Source: Demequina sp. NBRC 110053 | GTDB taxonomy: Bacteria > Actinomycetota > Actinomycetes > Actinomycetales > Demequinaceae | Direction of reading: 5' to 3' | Assembly (NCBI RefSeq): GCF_002090095.1 | Contig: NZ_BBRJ01000002.1 | Location: 1,674,817 to 1,738,816, forward strand | DNA length: 64,000 nt | Translations under genes and position numbers: made by a program | Shown here: piece by piece, positions 1 through 10,242 of the stretch | Position numbering within the stretch: the first letter of the stretch is position 1 | Layout: each line of letters starts with the position of its first letter | Notes under the pieces: model-generated | Told to the model about the DNA's origin: nothing | The model's database searches: none | The model's input: the letters and a program-made list of their open reading frames with translations, nothing else

Positions 1-379
1 GGTCGCCGCGGACCAGGCCGTCGTCGATCTGCAGCGCGGCGCCCGCCTTCTCGGCGAAGCCGGAGGGATCCCAGTCGAGGGTGAGCGAGACGCGGGTGGT
101 CTCGGGACCGACCGGCTCGAAGGCGACGGTGCCGCCCTGGTCGAGCTCGCCCACGCTGTGCCACGTGACGTGGTCGTCCGGCACCTGGTCGGTGATCTGC
201 GCATCGAACTCGCGAGTGACGCCGCCGATGCTGGTCACCCAATGGGTGCGCGCGTCGTCGAGCTGAGTGACGGACTCGACGCCCGACATGAAGTGCGGGA
301 AGGACTCGAGCTGAGTCCACTGGTTGTACGCCGTGCTGAGCGGGACATCGACGTCGATCGTGCTCTGTGCAGTGGTCAT
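1..379 (-). CDS. SRPBCC (polyketide cyclase/START-like) family protein, C-terminus off the window
   Basis: The reverse strand reads as an open frame from an ATG at 379 to the window edge, beginning MTTAQSTIDVDVPLSTAYNQ, with the SRPBCC pattern: beta strand, W-T-x-L-x-x-F-P-H-F-M, then alternating strands containing W-H-S-x-G-E-L-D-Q-G-G-T-V and F-E-P-V-G-P-E-T-T-R-V. The SRPBCC fold is a lipid/aromatic-ligand-binding cavity found in coenzyme-Q-binding and stress-associated proteins; the ligand here is unknown. The start is supported by AAGGAGG at 391-385, five bases before the ATG at 379; a second ATG directly before it (382) is too close. About 126 residues are visible and the end is missing. 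Divergent from the surface-protein gene at 832. Confidence 0.75.
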   Translation of the reverse strand, partial: MTTAQSTIDVDVPLSTAYNQWTQLESFPHFMSGVESVTQLDDARTHWVTSIGGVTREFDAQITDQVPDDHVTWHSVGELDQGGTVAFEPVGPETTRVSLTLDWDPSGFAEKAGAALQIDDGLVRGD

Positions 380-831
380 CATGTCCTCCTTGGTCGGTGG
401 CGGTGCCCGGGAGCGGTATGCCCCCGTCGTCCGTGGCAACGCGACTGCGTGCGCTTGTCATCCCCGTGGACGCCCTCAGCCGGTCCGGTCCGCACGACTG
501 AGAACTCTGATGGCGTGTACCAGGGCATTCCCCGCAGGCGTTCGCGCCGCGTGAACGCCCCTGCAGCGCAACCGGGCCGCATCTCGTACCCGGCCGACGC
601 GGTGTCCTTGCTGATCGGCGCCTCGCCGCTCGGCGCGGTCGACGTGGGCGCGGGCCCACTACCGGGGACCGGCCGGGCAGGGAGTCCTTGACCCCGCGGG
701 CGAGCGTATGAGGTTCGCCACGCCGGCAATGCAGGCTGTTCCCATCCCTGCGGGCGTCCCGTAGGGTGCTCTCTTGGCAGGCTCCGGCTCAAGCGGAGCA
801 ACGATGGCACATCACGGCTGAGGGGTCGATT
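380..831. other. Intergenic region between divergent SRPBCC gene and surface-protein gene
   Basis: About 450 bases with no convincing gene. Overlapping open frames exist on both strands but have no family-like sequence and their amino-acid composition (R, P, G rich) is typical of GC-rich non-coding frames. At its right end TAGGGT (762-767) may be a -10 element for the surface-protein gene, and GAGGGG (820-825) its ribosome binding site. Nothing else stands out. Confidence 0.6.
762..767 (+). promoter_or_regulatory. Possible -10 element of the surface-protein gene
   Basis: TAGGGT fits the TANNNT pattern seen before many genes here. It would place transcription start near 774 and give a 58-base leader ending in the GAGGGG ribosome site. 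No clear -35 is visible. Confidence 0.3.
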
Positions 832-3800
832 TTGAGAACGTCCGTACTCGCGCGCGCCAAGAACTCGGTGACGAGTCGCGTCGCGTCAATGGTGGCAATG
901 ACGGTCCTGGTGACGACGGCGATGATCCCCGTCTCCGTGCTCGCCGCCACGCAGGCGGACGCGGTCCGCTCGACCGGCGGCTCGGCGACCTTCCCACACG
1001 TGGAGTGGGTGTCGTGGGGCGCGCCCGGAGCGTCGCTGATTCCGAACGCGAGCGGCACCATCACCCGAGTGGAATCCTTCACGGCCGGCGGACAGACCTT
1101 CGAGACCACGTGCGTGCTGTCGAACCTCGTGCGCTTGGGTGGCAGCAATCAGTCGGGCAAGCCGTCGAACGCGATCATCTCGGCGTGGCGAAGCGGCACC
1201 TGGCAGGGCGACGGCCTCGATGACCTCTACGCGCTTCCCTCCGGCGCGGCGCCGGGCATTCTGAACATTCACGATGGCAACACGGTCGAGTTCGATGTGG
1301 CGTGCCAGGTCGAACTGGTGGTGGGCCCGTCCACGCGCGTTCCCGTGCCCACGGCGGGACTCGTCATGGCCCAGGCGGAGTCCGCCGTCTCCGGAGCCAC
1401 CTCCAGCGGCACCGTGCAGGAGTACATCGGCGCGACCATCCCAGCCGGTGGGACCTGGCGCGTGCTCGACCGCGTCCGCGGCGCGAGCTGCACCCAGCAG
1501 ACCTATGCGCGCCACACCGTTGCGGGCGGGGGCACCCGCCTCGAGCTGCGCGGCGCCCTCGACGACTCATGCGAGGGCAGCAACGCCGCGGCGCGCCCCA
1601 ACCCCACCGTCGTCGCGCTCGCGGACGGCGTGATGTCTGTCTCGGACGTCACCATCCGCGGTCGTGGATTCGAGGCGGTGGCGTTCGGCGTGGTGCTGCC
1701 GTTCGACTTTGGCGACGCACCCGCGGGCTACGGAGTGGCTGGAGCGCTCGCGCTCGCGAGGTTCTCCGGGGGCACCGTGCCCAACTACACGTCGGGCAAC
1801 GGCACCTCCATGTTCGGGTCGTTCTCGCTCGCGCAACAGGTCCAGCCGAACATCGGCCTTGGAGCCTCGGTCTCCTACGAGTCCGCATCCGCCCACAACG
1901 CCTCGGCGACGGGCGATGGCAACGACAATGCGATGGCTTCCCCCGGCACGCTCAACGTGACTCCGGGCGGCACCTACACGCTTCCCAACGTCCAGTGTCG
2001 CGCGACCGCCAGCTCGCCTGCTCACGTCGCCGGCTGGATCGACTGGCACGGCGACGGCACGTTCGGCGCTGAGGATGCATCGGCCACCGTGACGTGCCCC
2101 ACGGGTGGTGGCACCGTCAGCCTGGTGTTCGACGTGCCCACGTCAATGCCTGCGACGCCTACGGTCGCCAGCTTCGTCCGTCTGCGCACGGCGCCCACCG
2201 GCACGGCGCTCACACCCACCGGCGTCACCCTCGAGGGTGAGGTCGAGGACTACGCGGCAACGCTGCAGTACCCCGTCACGCCGGCGCTCGAGATCGACAA
2301 GACCCACACGGGCGGCGAGGTGGTCGCCGGGCAGACGCTGGCGTTCACCCTCGAGGTCACCAACACGGGCAACGTGCCGCTGGCCAATGTCGCGGTGAGC
2401 GACCCGACAGCGACCGTCTCGGGCTGCTCGTGGGCGACCCTCGCGGCCGGTGCGACGCAGAGCTGCTCCGCGACCTACGTGGTCGACTCGGACGACGTAG
2501 CGGCGGGCCTCGTCACCAACACCGCGACCGCGACCGCGCTGTACTCGGGCAGCCCCATCACGCCGGCCGAGGACACCGTCACGGTCTACGCAGACCTCGT
2601 GGCACAGGACGACACCGACACCACGACCGTGGCCGTCGCCATCACCAGAGACGCCGCGAACGGTGTGCTTGTCAACGACTCCGGAGCCGGGCTGGACGTC
2701 GTGGCCTTCACTCCGGTTGACGCGGGCGAAGGCTCGCTGACCATCAACGCGGACGGGTCATACACGTTCACCCCCGCACCGGGCTTCTCGGGTGTCGTCA
2801 CGTCTGACTACACGGTCGAGAGCTCCAACGGCGACAGCACGACGGCGACGCTCACCATCACGGTGACGCCGACGGCTGCGGACGACGTGGAGTCGACGCC
2901 GGCGAACACGCCGGTGGACGTTGACGTGACCGACAACGATGCGGGCTCGGGTCTGGATGTGGTGTCGGTGACGCAGCCTGCGAACGGCACGGCAAGCATC
3001 AACCCGGACGGCACGGTCGAGTATGACCCCGCCACCGGCTTCTCCGGCACGGACACCTTCACCTACACCGTGGAGGACGACGAGGGTCAGCAGGTCACGG
3101 CGACGGTGACGGTCACCGTCACGCCGACGGCGGCGGACGACAGCGAGACAACGTCGGCGAACACGGCGGTGGACGTTGATGTGACGGCCAACGATGCGGG
3201 CACGGCCCTGGATGTGGTGTCGGTGACGCAGCCTGCGAACGGCACGGCGTCCATCAACGCGGACGGCACGGTCGAGTACGACCCCGCCACCGGCTTCTCC
3301 GGCACGGACACCTTCACCTATACCGTGGAGGACGACGAGGGTCAGCAGACCACCGCGACGGTGACGGTCACCGTGACGCCGACGGCGTCAAACGATGCTG
3401 AGTCGACGCCGGTCAACACCCCGGTGGACATCGACGTCACGGACAACGACGCTGGCACCGGTCTGGAGGTCGTGAGCGCCACCGATCCCAGCAACGGTGA
3501 GATCCTCGACAACGGTGACGGCACGTTCACCTACACCCCCGATACCGGTTTCTCTGGCGTCGACACCTTCACCTACACGGTGGAGGACGACGAGGGTCAG
3601 CAGGTCACCGCGACCGTGACCGTCAATGTCACGCCCACCGCAGGCAACGACGGTGCATCGACTCCCGTCAACACGCCCTTCGACATCGACGTGACGGCCA
3701 ACGACATCGGGACCGCTCTCGACGTGGTGTCGGTGACCCAGCCTGCTAACGGCACCGCATCCATCAACCCTGATGGCACGGTCGAGTACGCGCCCGACAC

Positions 3801-6800
3801 CGGCTTTACGGGCACCGACACCTTCACCTACACGGTCGAGGACGACGAGGGTCAGCAGGCCACCGCGACGGTCACCGTGACCGTGGGTCCGGAAGCGACG
3901 GACGATGCGGAGACGATCCCGGCGAACACGACGATCGCTGTCGATGTCACGGACAACGATGCCGGTACCGGGCTTGAGGTCGTGTCCATCACGCAGCCGG
4001 CCAATGGCGCGGCCGACATCAATCTTGACGGCACCGTGCAGTACACGCCGGACGCCGACTTCTCCGGCACGGACACCTTCACCTACACGGTCGAGGACGA
4101 CGAGGGACAGCAGACCACCGCGACCGTGACGGTCACCGTCACGCCGACGGCGGCGGACGACGCGGAGTCGACGCCGGCGAACACGGCGGTGGACGTTGAT
4201 GTGGCCGACAACGATGCGGGCTCGGGTCTGGATGTGGTGTCGGTGACGCAGCCTGCGAACGGCACGGCGTCCGTCACCCCCGATGGCACGGTCGAGTACG
4301 ACCCCGCCACCGGCTTCTCCGGCACGGACACCTTCACCTACACGGTCGAGGATGACGAGGGTCAGCAGACCGCCGCGACGGTGACGGTCACGGTGACGCC
4401 GACGGCGTCGAACGATGCTGAGTCGACGCCGGTCAACACGCCGGTCGACATCGATGTCACGGACAACGACGCTGGCACCGGTCTGGAGGTCGTGAGCTTC
4501 ACGGATCCCAGCAACGGTGAGATCCTCGACAACGGTGACGGCACGTTCACCTACACCCCTGACACCGGTTTCTCCGGCGTCGACACCTTCACCTACACGG
4601 TGGAGGACGACGAGGGTCAGCAGGTCACCGCGACCGTGACCGTCAGCGTGACGCCTACGGCTGCAGACGACGCGGAGACCATCCCGGCGAACACCACTGT
4701 CGCCGCCGAGGTCACGGACAACGACGCCGGCACTGGGCTCGAGATCGTGTCCATCACGCAGCCGTCTCACGGTGTCGCGGTGATCAACCTCGATGGCACG
4801 GTGCAGTACACCCCGGACGCAGACTTCTCGGGCACGGACACGCTCACGTACACGGTGGAGGATGACGAGGGTCAGCAGGTCGGCGCGACGGTGACGGTCA
4901 CCGTCACGCCGACGGCGTCGAACGATGCTGAGTCGACGCCGGCGAACACCCCGGTGGACGTTGATGTGACCGACAACGATGCGGGTTCGGGTCTGGATGT
5001 GGTGGCGGTGACGCAGCCCGCGAACGGCACGGCGTCCATCAACCCCGATGGCACTGTCGAGTACGCGCCTGGCACCGACTTCTCGGGTACGGACACCTTC
5101 ACCTACACGGTCGAGGATGACGAGGGTCAGCAGGTCACGGCGACGGTCACCGTCACGGTGGGTCCGAATGTGGTGAACGATGCCGAGACCATCCCGGCCA
5201 ACACCACGGTCGCCGTTGACGTCACGGACAACGATGGGGGCACTGGGCTCGAGGTCGTGTCCATCACGCAGCCGTCGTACGGCGTGGCCGTCATCAATCT
5301 TGACGGCACCGTGCAGTACACGCCGGCCGCCGACTTCTCGGGCACGGACACGCTCACGTACACGGTGGAGGATGACGAGGGTCAGCAGGTCACCGCGACC
5401 GTGACGATGACGGTGACGCCGACGGCTGCGGACGACTCGGAGTCGACGCCCGCGAACACGGCGGTGGATGTCGACGTGACCGACAACGATGCGGGCTCGG
5501 GCCTGGATGTGGTGTCGGTGACGCAGCCTGCGAACGGCACGGCGTCCATCAACCCCGATGGCACCGTCGAGTACGCGCCTGGCACGGACTTCTCCGGCAC
5601 GGACACGTTCACCTACACGGTCGAGGACGACGAGGGTCAGCAGACCACCGCGACCGTGACGGTCACGGTGACGCCGACTGCGGTGGACGACGCTGAGTCG
5701 GCGCCGGCGAACACGCCGGTGGACGTTGATGTGACGGCCAACGACGCGGGTTCGGGCCTGGATGTGGTGGCGGTGACGCAGCCTGCGAACGGCACGGCGT
5801 CCATCAAACCCGATGGCACCGTCGAGTACGACCCCGCCACCGGCTTCTCCGGCACGGACACCTTCACCTATACCGTGGAGGACGATGAGGGTCAGCAGGT
5901 CACGGCGACCGTGTCGGTCACGGTGACGCCGACGGCGTCGGACGACGCTGAGTCGACGCCGGCGAACACGCCGGTGGACGTCGATGTGACCGACAATGAT
6001 GCGGGCTCGGGCCTGGATGTGGTGTCGGTGACGCAGCCTGCGAACGGCACGGCGAGCATCAACCCTGATGGCACGGTCGAGTACGCGCCCGCCACCGGCT
6101 TCTCGGGCACCGATACCTTCACTTACACGGTGGAGGACGATGAGGGTCAGCAGGTCGCCGCGACCGTGTCGGTCACGGTGACGCCGACGGCTGCGGACGA
6201 TGCTGAGTCGACGCCGGTCAACACCCCGCTGGACATCGACGTCACGGACAACGACGCTGGCACCGGTCTGGAGGTCGTGAGCTCCACGAATCCCAGCAAC
6301 GGTGAGATCCTCGACAACGGCGACGGCACGTTCACCTACACCCCCGACACCGGTTTCTCCGGTGTCGACACCTTCACCTACACGGTGGAGGACGACGAGG
6401 GTCAGCAGGTCACCGCGACGGTGACGATGACGGTGACGCCGACGGCGGCGGACGACGCTGAGTCGACGCCGGCAAATACGCCGGTGAACGTCGCTGTGAA
6501 GGACAACGATGCGGGCTCGGGCCTGGATGTGGTGGCGGTGACGCAGCCTGCGAACGGCACGGCGTCCATCAACCCGGACGGCACGGTCGAGTACGCGCCC
6601 GCGACGGGCTTCTCGGGCACCGACACGTTCACCTACACGGTCGAGGATGACGAGGGTCAGCAGGCCACCGCGACGGTCACGGTCTCCGTGACGCCGACGT
6701 CGGTCGATGACTCGGCGACCACCCCATCGGGCACCGCGGTGCTCGTCCAGGTCCGCGCGAACGATGCAGGTACGGCGCTGACCGTGACAACCGTGTCGGC

Positions 6801-7737
6801 ACCCAGCCACGGCACGGCGTTCGTGACTCCTGGTGGCGACGTCGGCTACACGCCGTCCATGAGCTTCTCGGGCACGGACACCTTCACCTACACGGTGGTG
6901 GACGGCGAAGGCCAGGAGACGACAGCCACGGTGACGGTGACGGTGACGCCGCTTGCGACCAACAACGCGGTGAGCACGCCGGGCGGCACGCCCGTGCGGG
7001 TGGACGCCGAGAACGGCGTGCTGGGCAATGACGGCGGCACTGGCATTCGCGTGGTGGGGCACGAGCCCGTACCCGCAGACCAGGGCGCGCTGGTGCTGAA
7101 CGAGGATGGATCGTACGTCTTCACCCCGGCGCCTGGGTTCTCGGGAGTGGTCTCGGTGGTCTACACCATCGAGGACGCCGACGGTAACCGTGCCAGCGCG
7201 GTTCTGTCGATCGAGATCGGCGCCGAGCTGCCGCTGGTGCTCGGCTCTGCGGCCGCGCAGTGCGCGGCTGCCACGCCCTACCTGACCTGGGACGTGGAGC
7301 TTCCGGAGGGCTTCCCCGACCAGGGTGCCAACCCGCTCATGGTCACGTTCGTCAATCCTGATGGCGACGACTACGTGCTGACGGACCTCCCGCTGGAGGG
7401 TCGTACGCTCTGGCCTGGCGCCTCCGACGAGGAACCCCTGCAGTGGCCCGGCTGGGAGCGGCTCGCGGACGGCACCTATGCCGAGACGGACGGAAACTAC
7501 CGGTGGACGCGCGGCGCGATCGAGGTCCGCCTCGAGGTCAACCCCGAGGTCACGACGACCGTGTCCTACCCGACCGAGGCAAGCGACTGCGCGAACCCGC
7601 CGGAAGATGCTGATGGTGGCGATCTCGCCTCCACCGGCACCGAGGCAGCTCGCCTGGCTCTCTTCGCCGCGGCACTGGTGGGCGTGGGCGCGCTGCTCCT
7701 GTTCGGCGCACGTCGCCGCAGCGACGCGGTGCAGTAG
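832..7737 (+). CDS. Giant cell-wall-anchored Ig-like repeat surface protein
   Basis: A predicted secreted surface protein or adhesin of 2301 residues. The TTG start at 832 follows GAGGGG with a six-base gap and gives a good signal peptide (R/K-rich start, hydrophobic stretch MVAMTVLVTTAMIPVSVLAA, likely cleavage after ATQADA); the GTG at 766 lies inside the -10 candidate and is rejected. Order: an N-terminal region ending near residue 470 in a GEVEDY motif (GEVED-type domain); a DUF11-like domain at about 485-585 (I-D-K-T, V-T-N-T-G-N-V-P-L); then 18 Ig/cadherin-like units (consensus NDAGSGLDVVSVTQPANG, then DGTVEY, FSGTDTFTYTVEDDEGQQ), sixteen of them in exact 255-bp register; a C-terminal domain; and LASTG (2265-2269), a hydrophobic helix and RRR tail. 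LAXTG is the class E sortase signal. Ligand unknown. No sortase gene lies in the window. Confidence 0.88.
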   Translation: MRTSVLARAKNSVTSRVASMVAMTVLVTTAMIPVSVLAATQADAVRSTGGSATFPHVEWVSWGAPGASLIPNASGTITRVESFTAGGQTFETTCVLSNLVRLGGSNQSGKPSNAIISAWRSGTWQGDGLDDLYALPSGAAPGILNIHDGNTVEFDVACQVELVVGPSTRVPVPTAGLVMAQAESAVSGATSSGTVQEYIGATIPAGGTWRVLDRVRGASCTQQTYARHTVAGGGTRLELRGALDDSCEGSNAAARPNPTVVALADGVMSVSDVTIRGRGFEAVAFGVVLPFDFGDAPAGYGVAGALALARFSGGTVPNYTSGNGTSMFGSFSLAQQVQPNIGLGASVSYESASAHNASATGDGNDNAMASPGTLNVTPGGTYTLPNVQCRATASSPAHVAGWIDWHGDGTFGAEDASATVTCPTGGGTVSLVFDVPTSMPATPTVASFVRLRTAPTGTALTPTGVTLEGEVEDYAATLQYPVTPALEIDKTHTGGEVVAGQTLAFTLEVTNTGNVPLANVAVSDPTATVSGCSWATLAAGATQSCSATYVVDSDDVAAGLVTNTATATALYSGSPITPAEDTVTVYADLVAQDDTDTTTVAVAITRDAANGVLVNDSGAGLDVVAFTPVDAGEGSLTINADGSYTFTPAPGFSGVVTSDYTVESSNGDSTTATLTITVTPTAADDVESTPANTPVDVDVTDNDAGSGLDVVSVTQPANGTASINPDGTVEYDPATGFSGTDTFTYTVEDDEGQQVTATVTVTVTPTAADDSETTSANTAVDVDVTANDAGTALDVVSVTQPANGTASINADGTVEYDPATGFSGTDTFTYTVEDDEGQQTTATVTVTVTPTASNDAESTPVNTPVDIDVTDNDAGTGLEVVSATDPSNGEILDNGDGTFTYTPDTGFSGVDTFTYTVEDDEGQQVTATVTVNVTPTAGNDGASTPVNTPFDIDVTANDIGTALDVVSVTQPANGTASINPDGTVEYAPDTGFTGTDTFTYTVEDDEGQQATATVTVTVGPEATDDAETIPANTTIAVDVTDNDAGTGLEVVSITQPANGAADINLDGTVQYTPDADFSGTDTFTYTVEDDEGQQTTATVTVTVTPTAADDAESTPANTAVDVDVADNDAGSGLDVVSVTQPANGTASVTPDGTVEYDPATGFSGTDTFTYTVEDDEGQQTAATVTVTVTPTASNDAESTPVNTPVDIDVTDNDAGTGLEVVSFTDPSNGEILDNGDGTFTYTPDTGFSGVDTFTYTVEDDEGQQVTATVTVSVTPTAADDAETIPANTTVAAEVTDNDAGTGLEIVSITQPSHGVAVINLDGTVQYTPDADFSGTDTLTYTVEDDEGQQVGATVTVTVTPTASNDAESTPANTPVDVDVTDNDAGSGLDVVAVTQPANGTASINPDGTVEYAPGTDFSGTDTFTYTVEDDEGQQVTATVTVTVGPNVVNDAETIPANTTVAVDVTDNDGGTGLEVVSITQPSYGVAVINLDGTVQYTPAADFSGTDTLTYTVEDDEGQQVTATVTMTVTPTAADDSESTPANTAVDVDVTDNDAGSGLDVVSVTQPANGTASINPDGTVEYAPGTDFSGTDTFTYTVEDDEGQQTTATVTVTVTPTAVDDAESAPANTPVDVDVTANDAGSGLDVVAVTQPANGTASIKPDGTVEYDPATGFSGTDTFTYTVEDDEGQQVTATVSVTVTPTASDDAESTPANTPVDVDVTDNDAGSGLDVVSVTQPANGTASINPDGTVEYAPATGFSGTDTFTYTVEDDEGQQVAATVSVTVTPTAADDAESTPVNTPLDIDVTDNDAGTGLEVVSSTNPSNGEILDNGDGTFTYTPDTGFSGVDTFTYTVEDDEGQQVTATVTMTVTPTAADDAESTPANTPVNVAVKDNDAGSGLDVVAVTQPANGTASINPDGTVEYAPATGFSGTDTFTYTVEDDEGQQATATVTVSVTPTSVDDSATTPSGTAVLVQVRANDAGTALTVTTVSAPSHGTAFVTPGGDVGYTPSMSFSGTDTFTYTVVDGEGQETTATVTVTVTPLATNNAVSTPGGTPVRVDAENGVLGNDGGTGIRVVGHEPVPADQGALVLNEDGSYVFTPAPGFSGVVSVVYTIEDADGNRASAVLSIEIGAELPLVLGSAAAQCAAATPYLTWDVELPEGFPDQGANPLMVTFVNPDGDDYVLTDLPLEGRTLWPGASDEEPLQWPGWERLADGTYAETDGNYRWTRGAIEVRLEVNPEVTTTVSYPTEASDCANPPEDADGGDLASTGTEAARLALFAAALVGVGALLLFGARRRSDAVQ
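2866..6945 (+). repeat. Sixteen tandem 255-bp coding repeats
   Basis: Unit starts fall at 2866 and every 255 bases after it to 6691, with no insertion or deletion; unit 17 (from 6946) is divergent and longer. Each encodes 85 residues starting TPTAxDD or GPxxxxD. Three recurring subtypes are visible: the common QPANGTASI type; a SNGEILDNGDGTFTY type (units starting 3376, 4396, 6181); and an INLDGTVQYTP type (3886, 4651, 5161). The last unit (6691) is diverged. Confidence 0.95.
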
Positions 7738-7749
7738 CGTCTCGCGACC

Positions 7750-7795
7750 GCTGGCACGGGCGCGGCCTCGCAAGGGGGCCGATGCTCGTGCCAGC
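7750..7795 (+). terminator. Hairpin after the surface-protein gene
   Basis: GCTGGCACG (7750-7758) pairs perfectly with CGTGCCAGC (7787-7795), with an inner GGCC/GGCC pairing. There is no T-run, which is common in actinobacterial terminators. It overlaps nothing coding if typA starts at 7869. Confidence 0.4.
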
Positions 7796-7807
7796 GGGCG
7801 CAGACGG

Positions 7808-7813
7808 TAGGCT
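7808..7813 (+). promoter_or_regulatory. Possible -10 element for typA
   Basis: TAGGCT about 55 bases before the typA ATG, just after the preceding hairpin. No clear -35 element is visible. Confidence 0.25.
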
Positions 7814-7868
7814 TGGGCGTCGAGTCGCGTCTGGCTCGCACCCCCTCCCAAAGAATCGAGTCCCTGCC

Positions 7869-9770
<1,902 letters not shown>

Positions 9771-9784
9771 GCCGTCCCTGGCTC

Positions 9785-9800
9785 GCCGGACCCGTCCGGC
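9785..9800 (+). terminator. Short hairpin after typA
   Basis: GCCGGA (9785-9790), loop CCCG, TCCGGC (9795-9800), 15 bases after the typA stop. No T-run; moderate support only. Confidence 0.35.
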
Positions 9801-9878
9801 TCTCGCCGGGCGGAACCTCGGCGTCACGGCCCGCAGGGTGTTGCGCGCCGGTGCGGTTCGAGCAGCCGTGGGTGCGCC

Positions 9879-9884
9879 TATCCT
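9879..9884 (+). promoter_or_regulatory. -10 element, leaderless-type start at 9892
   Basis: TATCCT followed by seven bases and the ATG. The geometry places transcription start at or next to the start codon. Confidence 0.5.
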
Positions 9885-9891
9885 GGTACGC

Positions 9892-10242
9892 ATGAAGGTC
9901 GCCCTCGCCTATGCCGTGCTCGCCGTGGGCGGACTCATCACCGCGAGCGTGGGTGCCGTGGCGCATCGTGGCTACGCGCCATGGGGTCTTGTCGCGAGCA
10001 TCCTCATGGTGGGTCTGGCCGCCGTCTTCTCGCGGGCGTGGCTGGGCTTCACTGGCCTGACGTTGTTCGCGGGCGCGTGGCTGGTGGCGACCTTCGTGTG
10101 GTCGCTCAACGGCCCGGGAGGCTCCGTGCTCATCGTGCAGGACGCGCTGGGCATCGCATGGCTCGCGGGCGCGACGATGATGGTGGTGGCGTCGGCTCTG
10201 GTGCCGACTCGAATTCTGGTGGGGGACCATGGCACGCGGTAG
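9892..10242 (+). CDS. Small four-helix membrane protein of unknown function
   Basis: 116 residues, almost entirely hydrophobic, with four predicted membrane helices (around residues 3-22, 29-46, 50-70 and 84-105) and short loops. It resembles small uncharacterised actinobacterial integral membrane proteins; I cannot assign a function. The start at 9892 (MKVALAYAVLAVGG) is preceded by TATCCT and no Shine-Dalgarno site. Its last 14 bases overlap the start of the VanW-family gene at 10229, so the two are probably co-transcribed, and a role near the membrane together with that protein is a reasonable inference. Confidence 0.65.
   Translation: MKVALAYAVLAVGGLITASVGAVAHRGYAPWGLVASILMVGLAAVFSRAWLGFTGLTLFAGAWLVATFVWSLNGPGGSVLIVQDALGIAWLAGATMMVVASALVPTRILVGDHGTR

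Noticed and set aside
766-831. Upstream GTG start for the surface protein
   Set aside because: It lies within the probable -10 hexamer and would put a Trp/Gln/His-rich segment before the signal peptide; the TTG at 832 has a ribosome site.
2866-6945. CRISPR-like or satellite array
   Set aside because: The 255-bp units are in-frame protein repeats without spacers.
3388-7851. A 1487-codon open frame on the minus strand
   Set aside because: It is the antisense of the 255-bp repeat array; stop codons are absent because the repeated sense codons have none on the other strand. Its translation is Arg/His/Val-rich repeats with no start signal or family.
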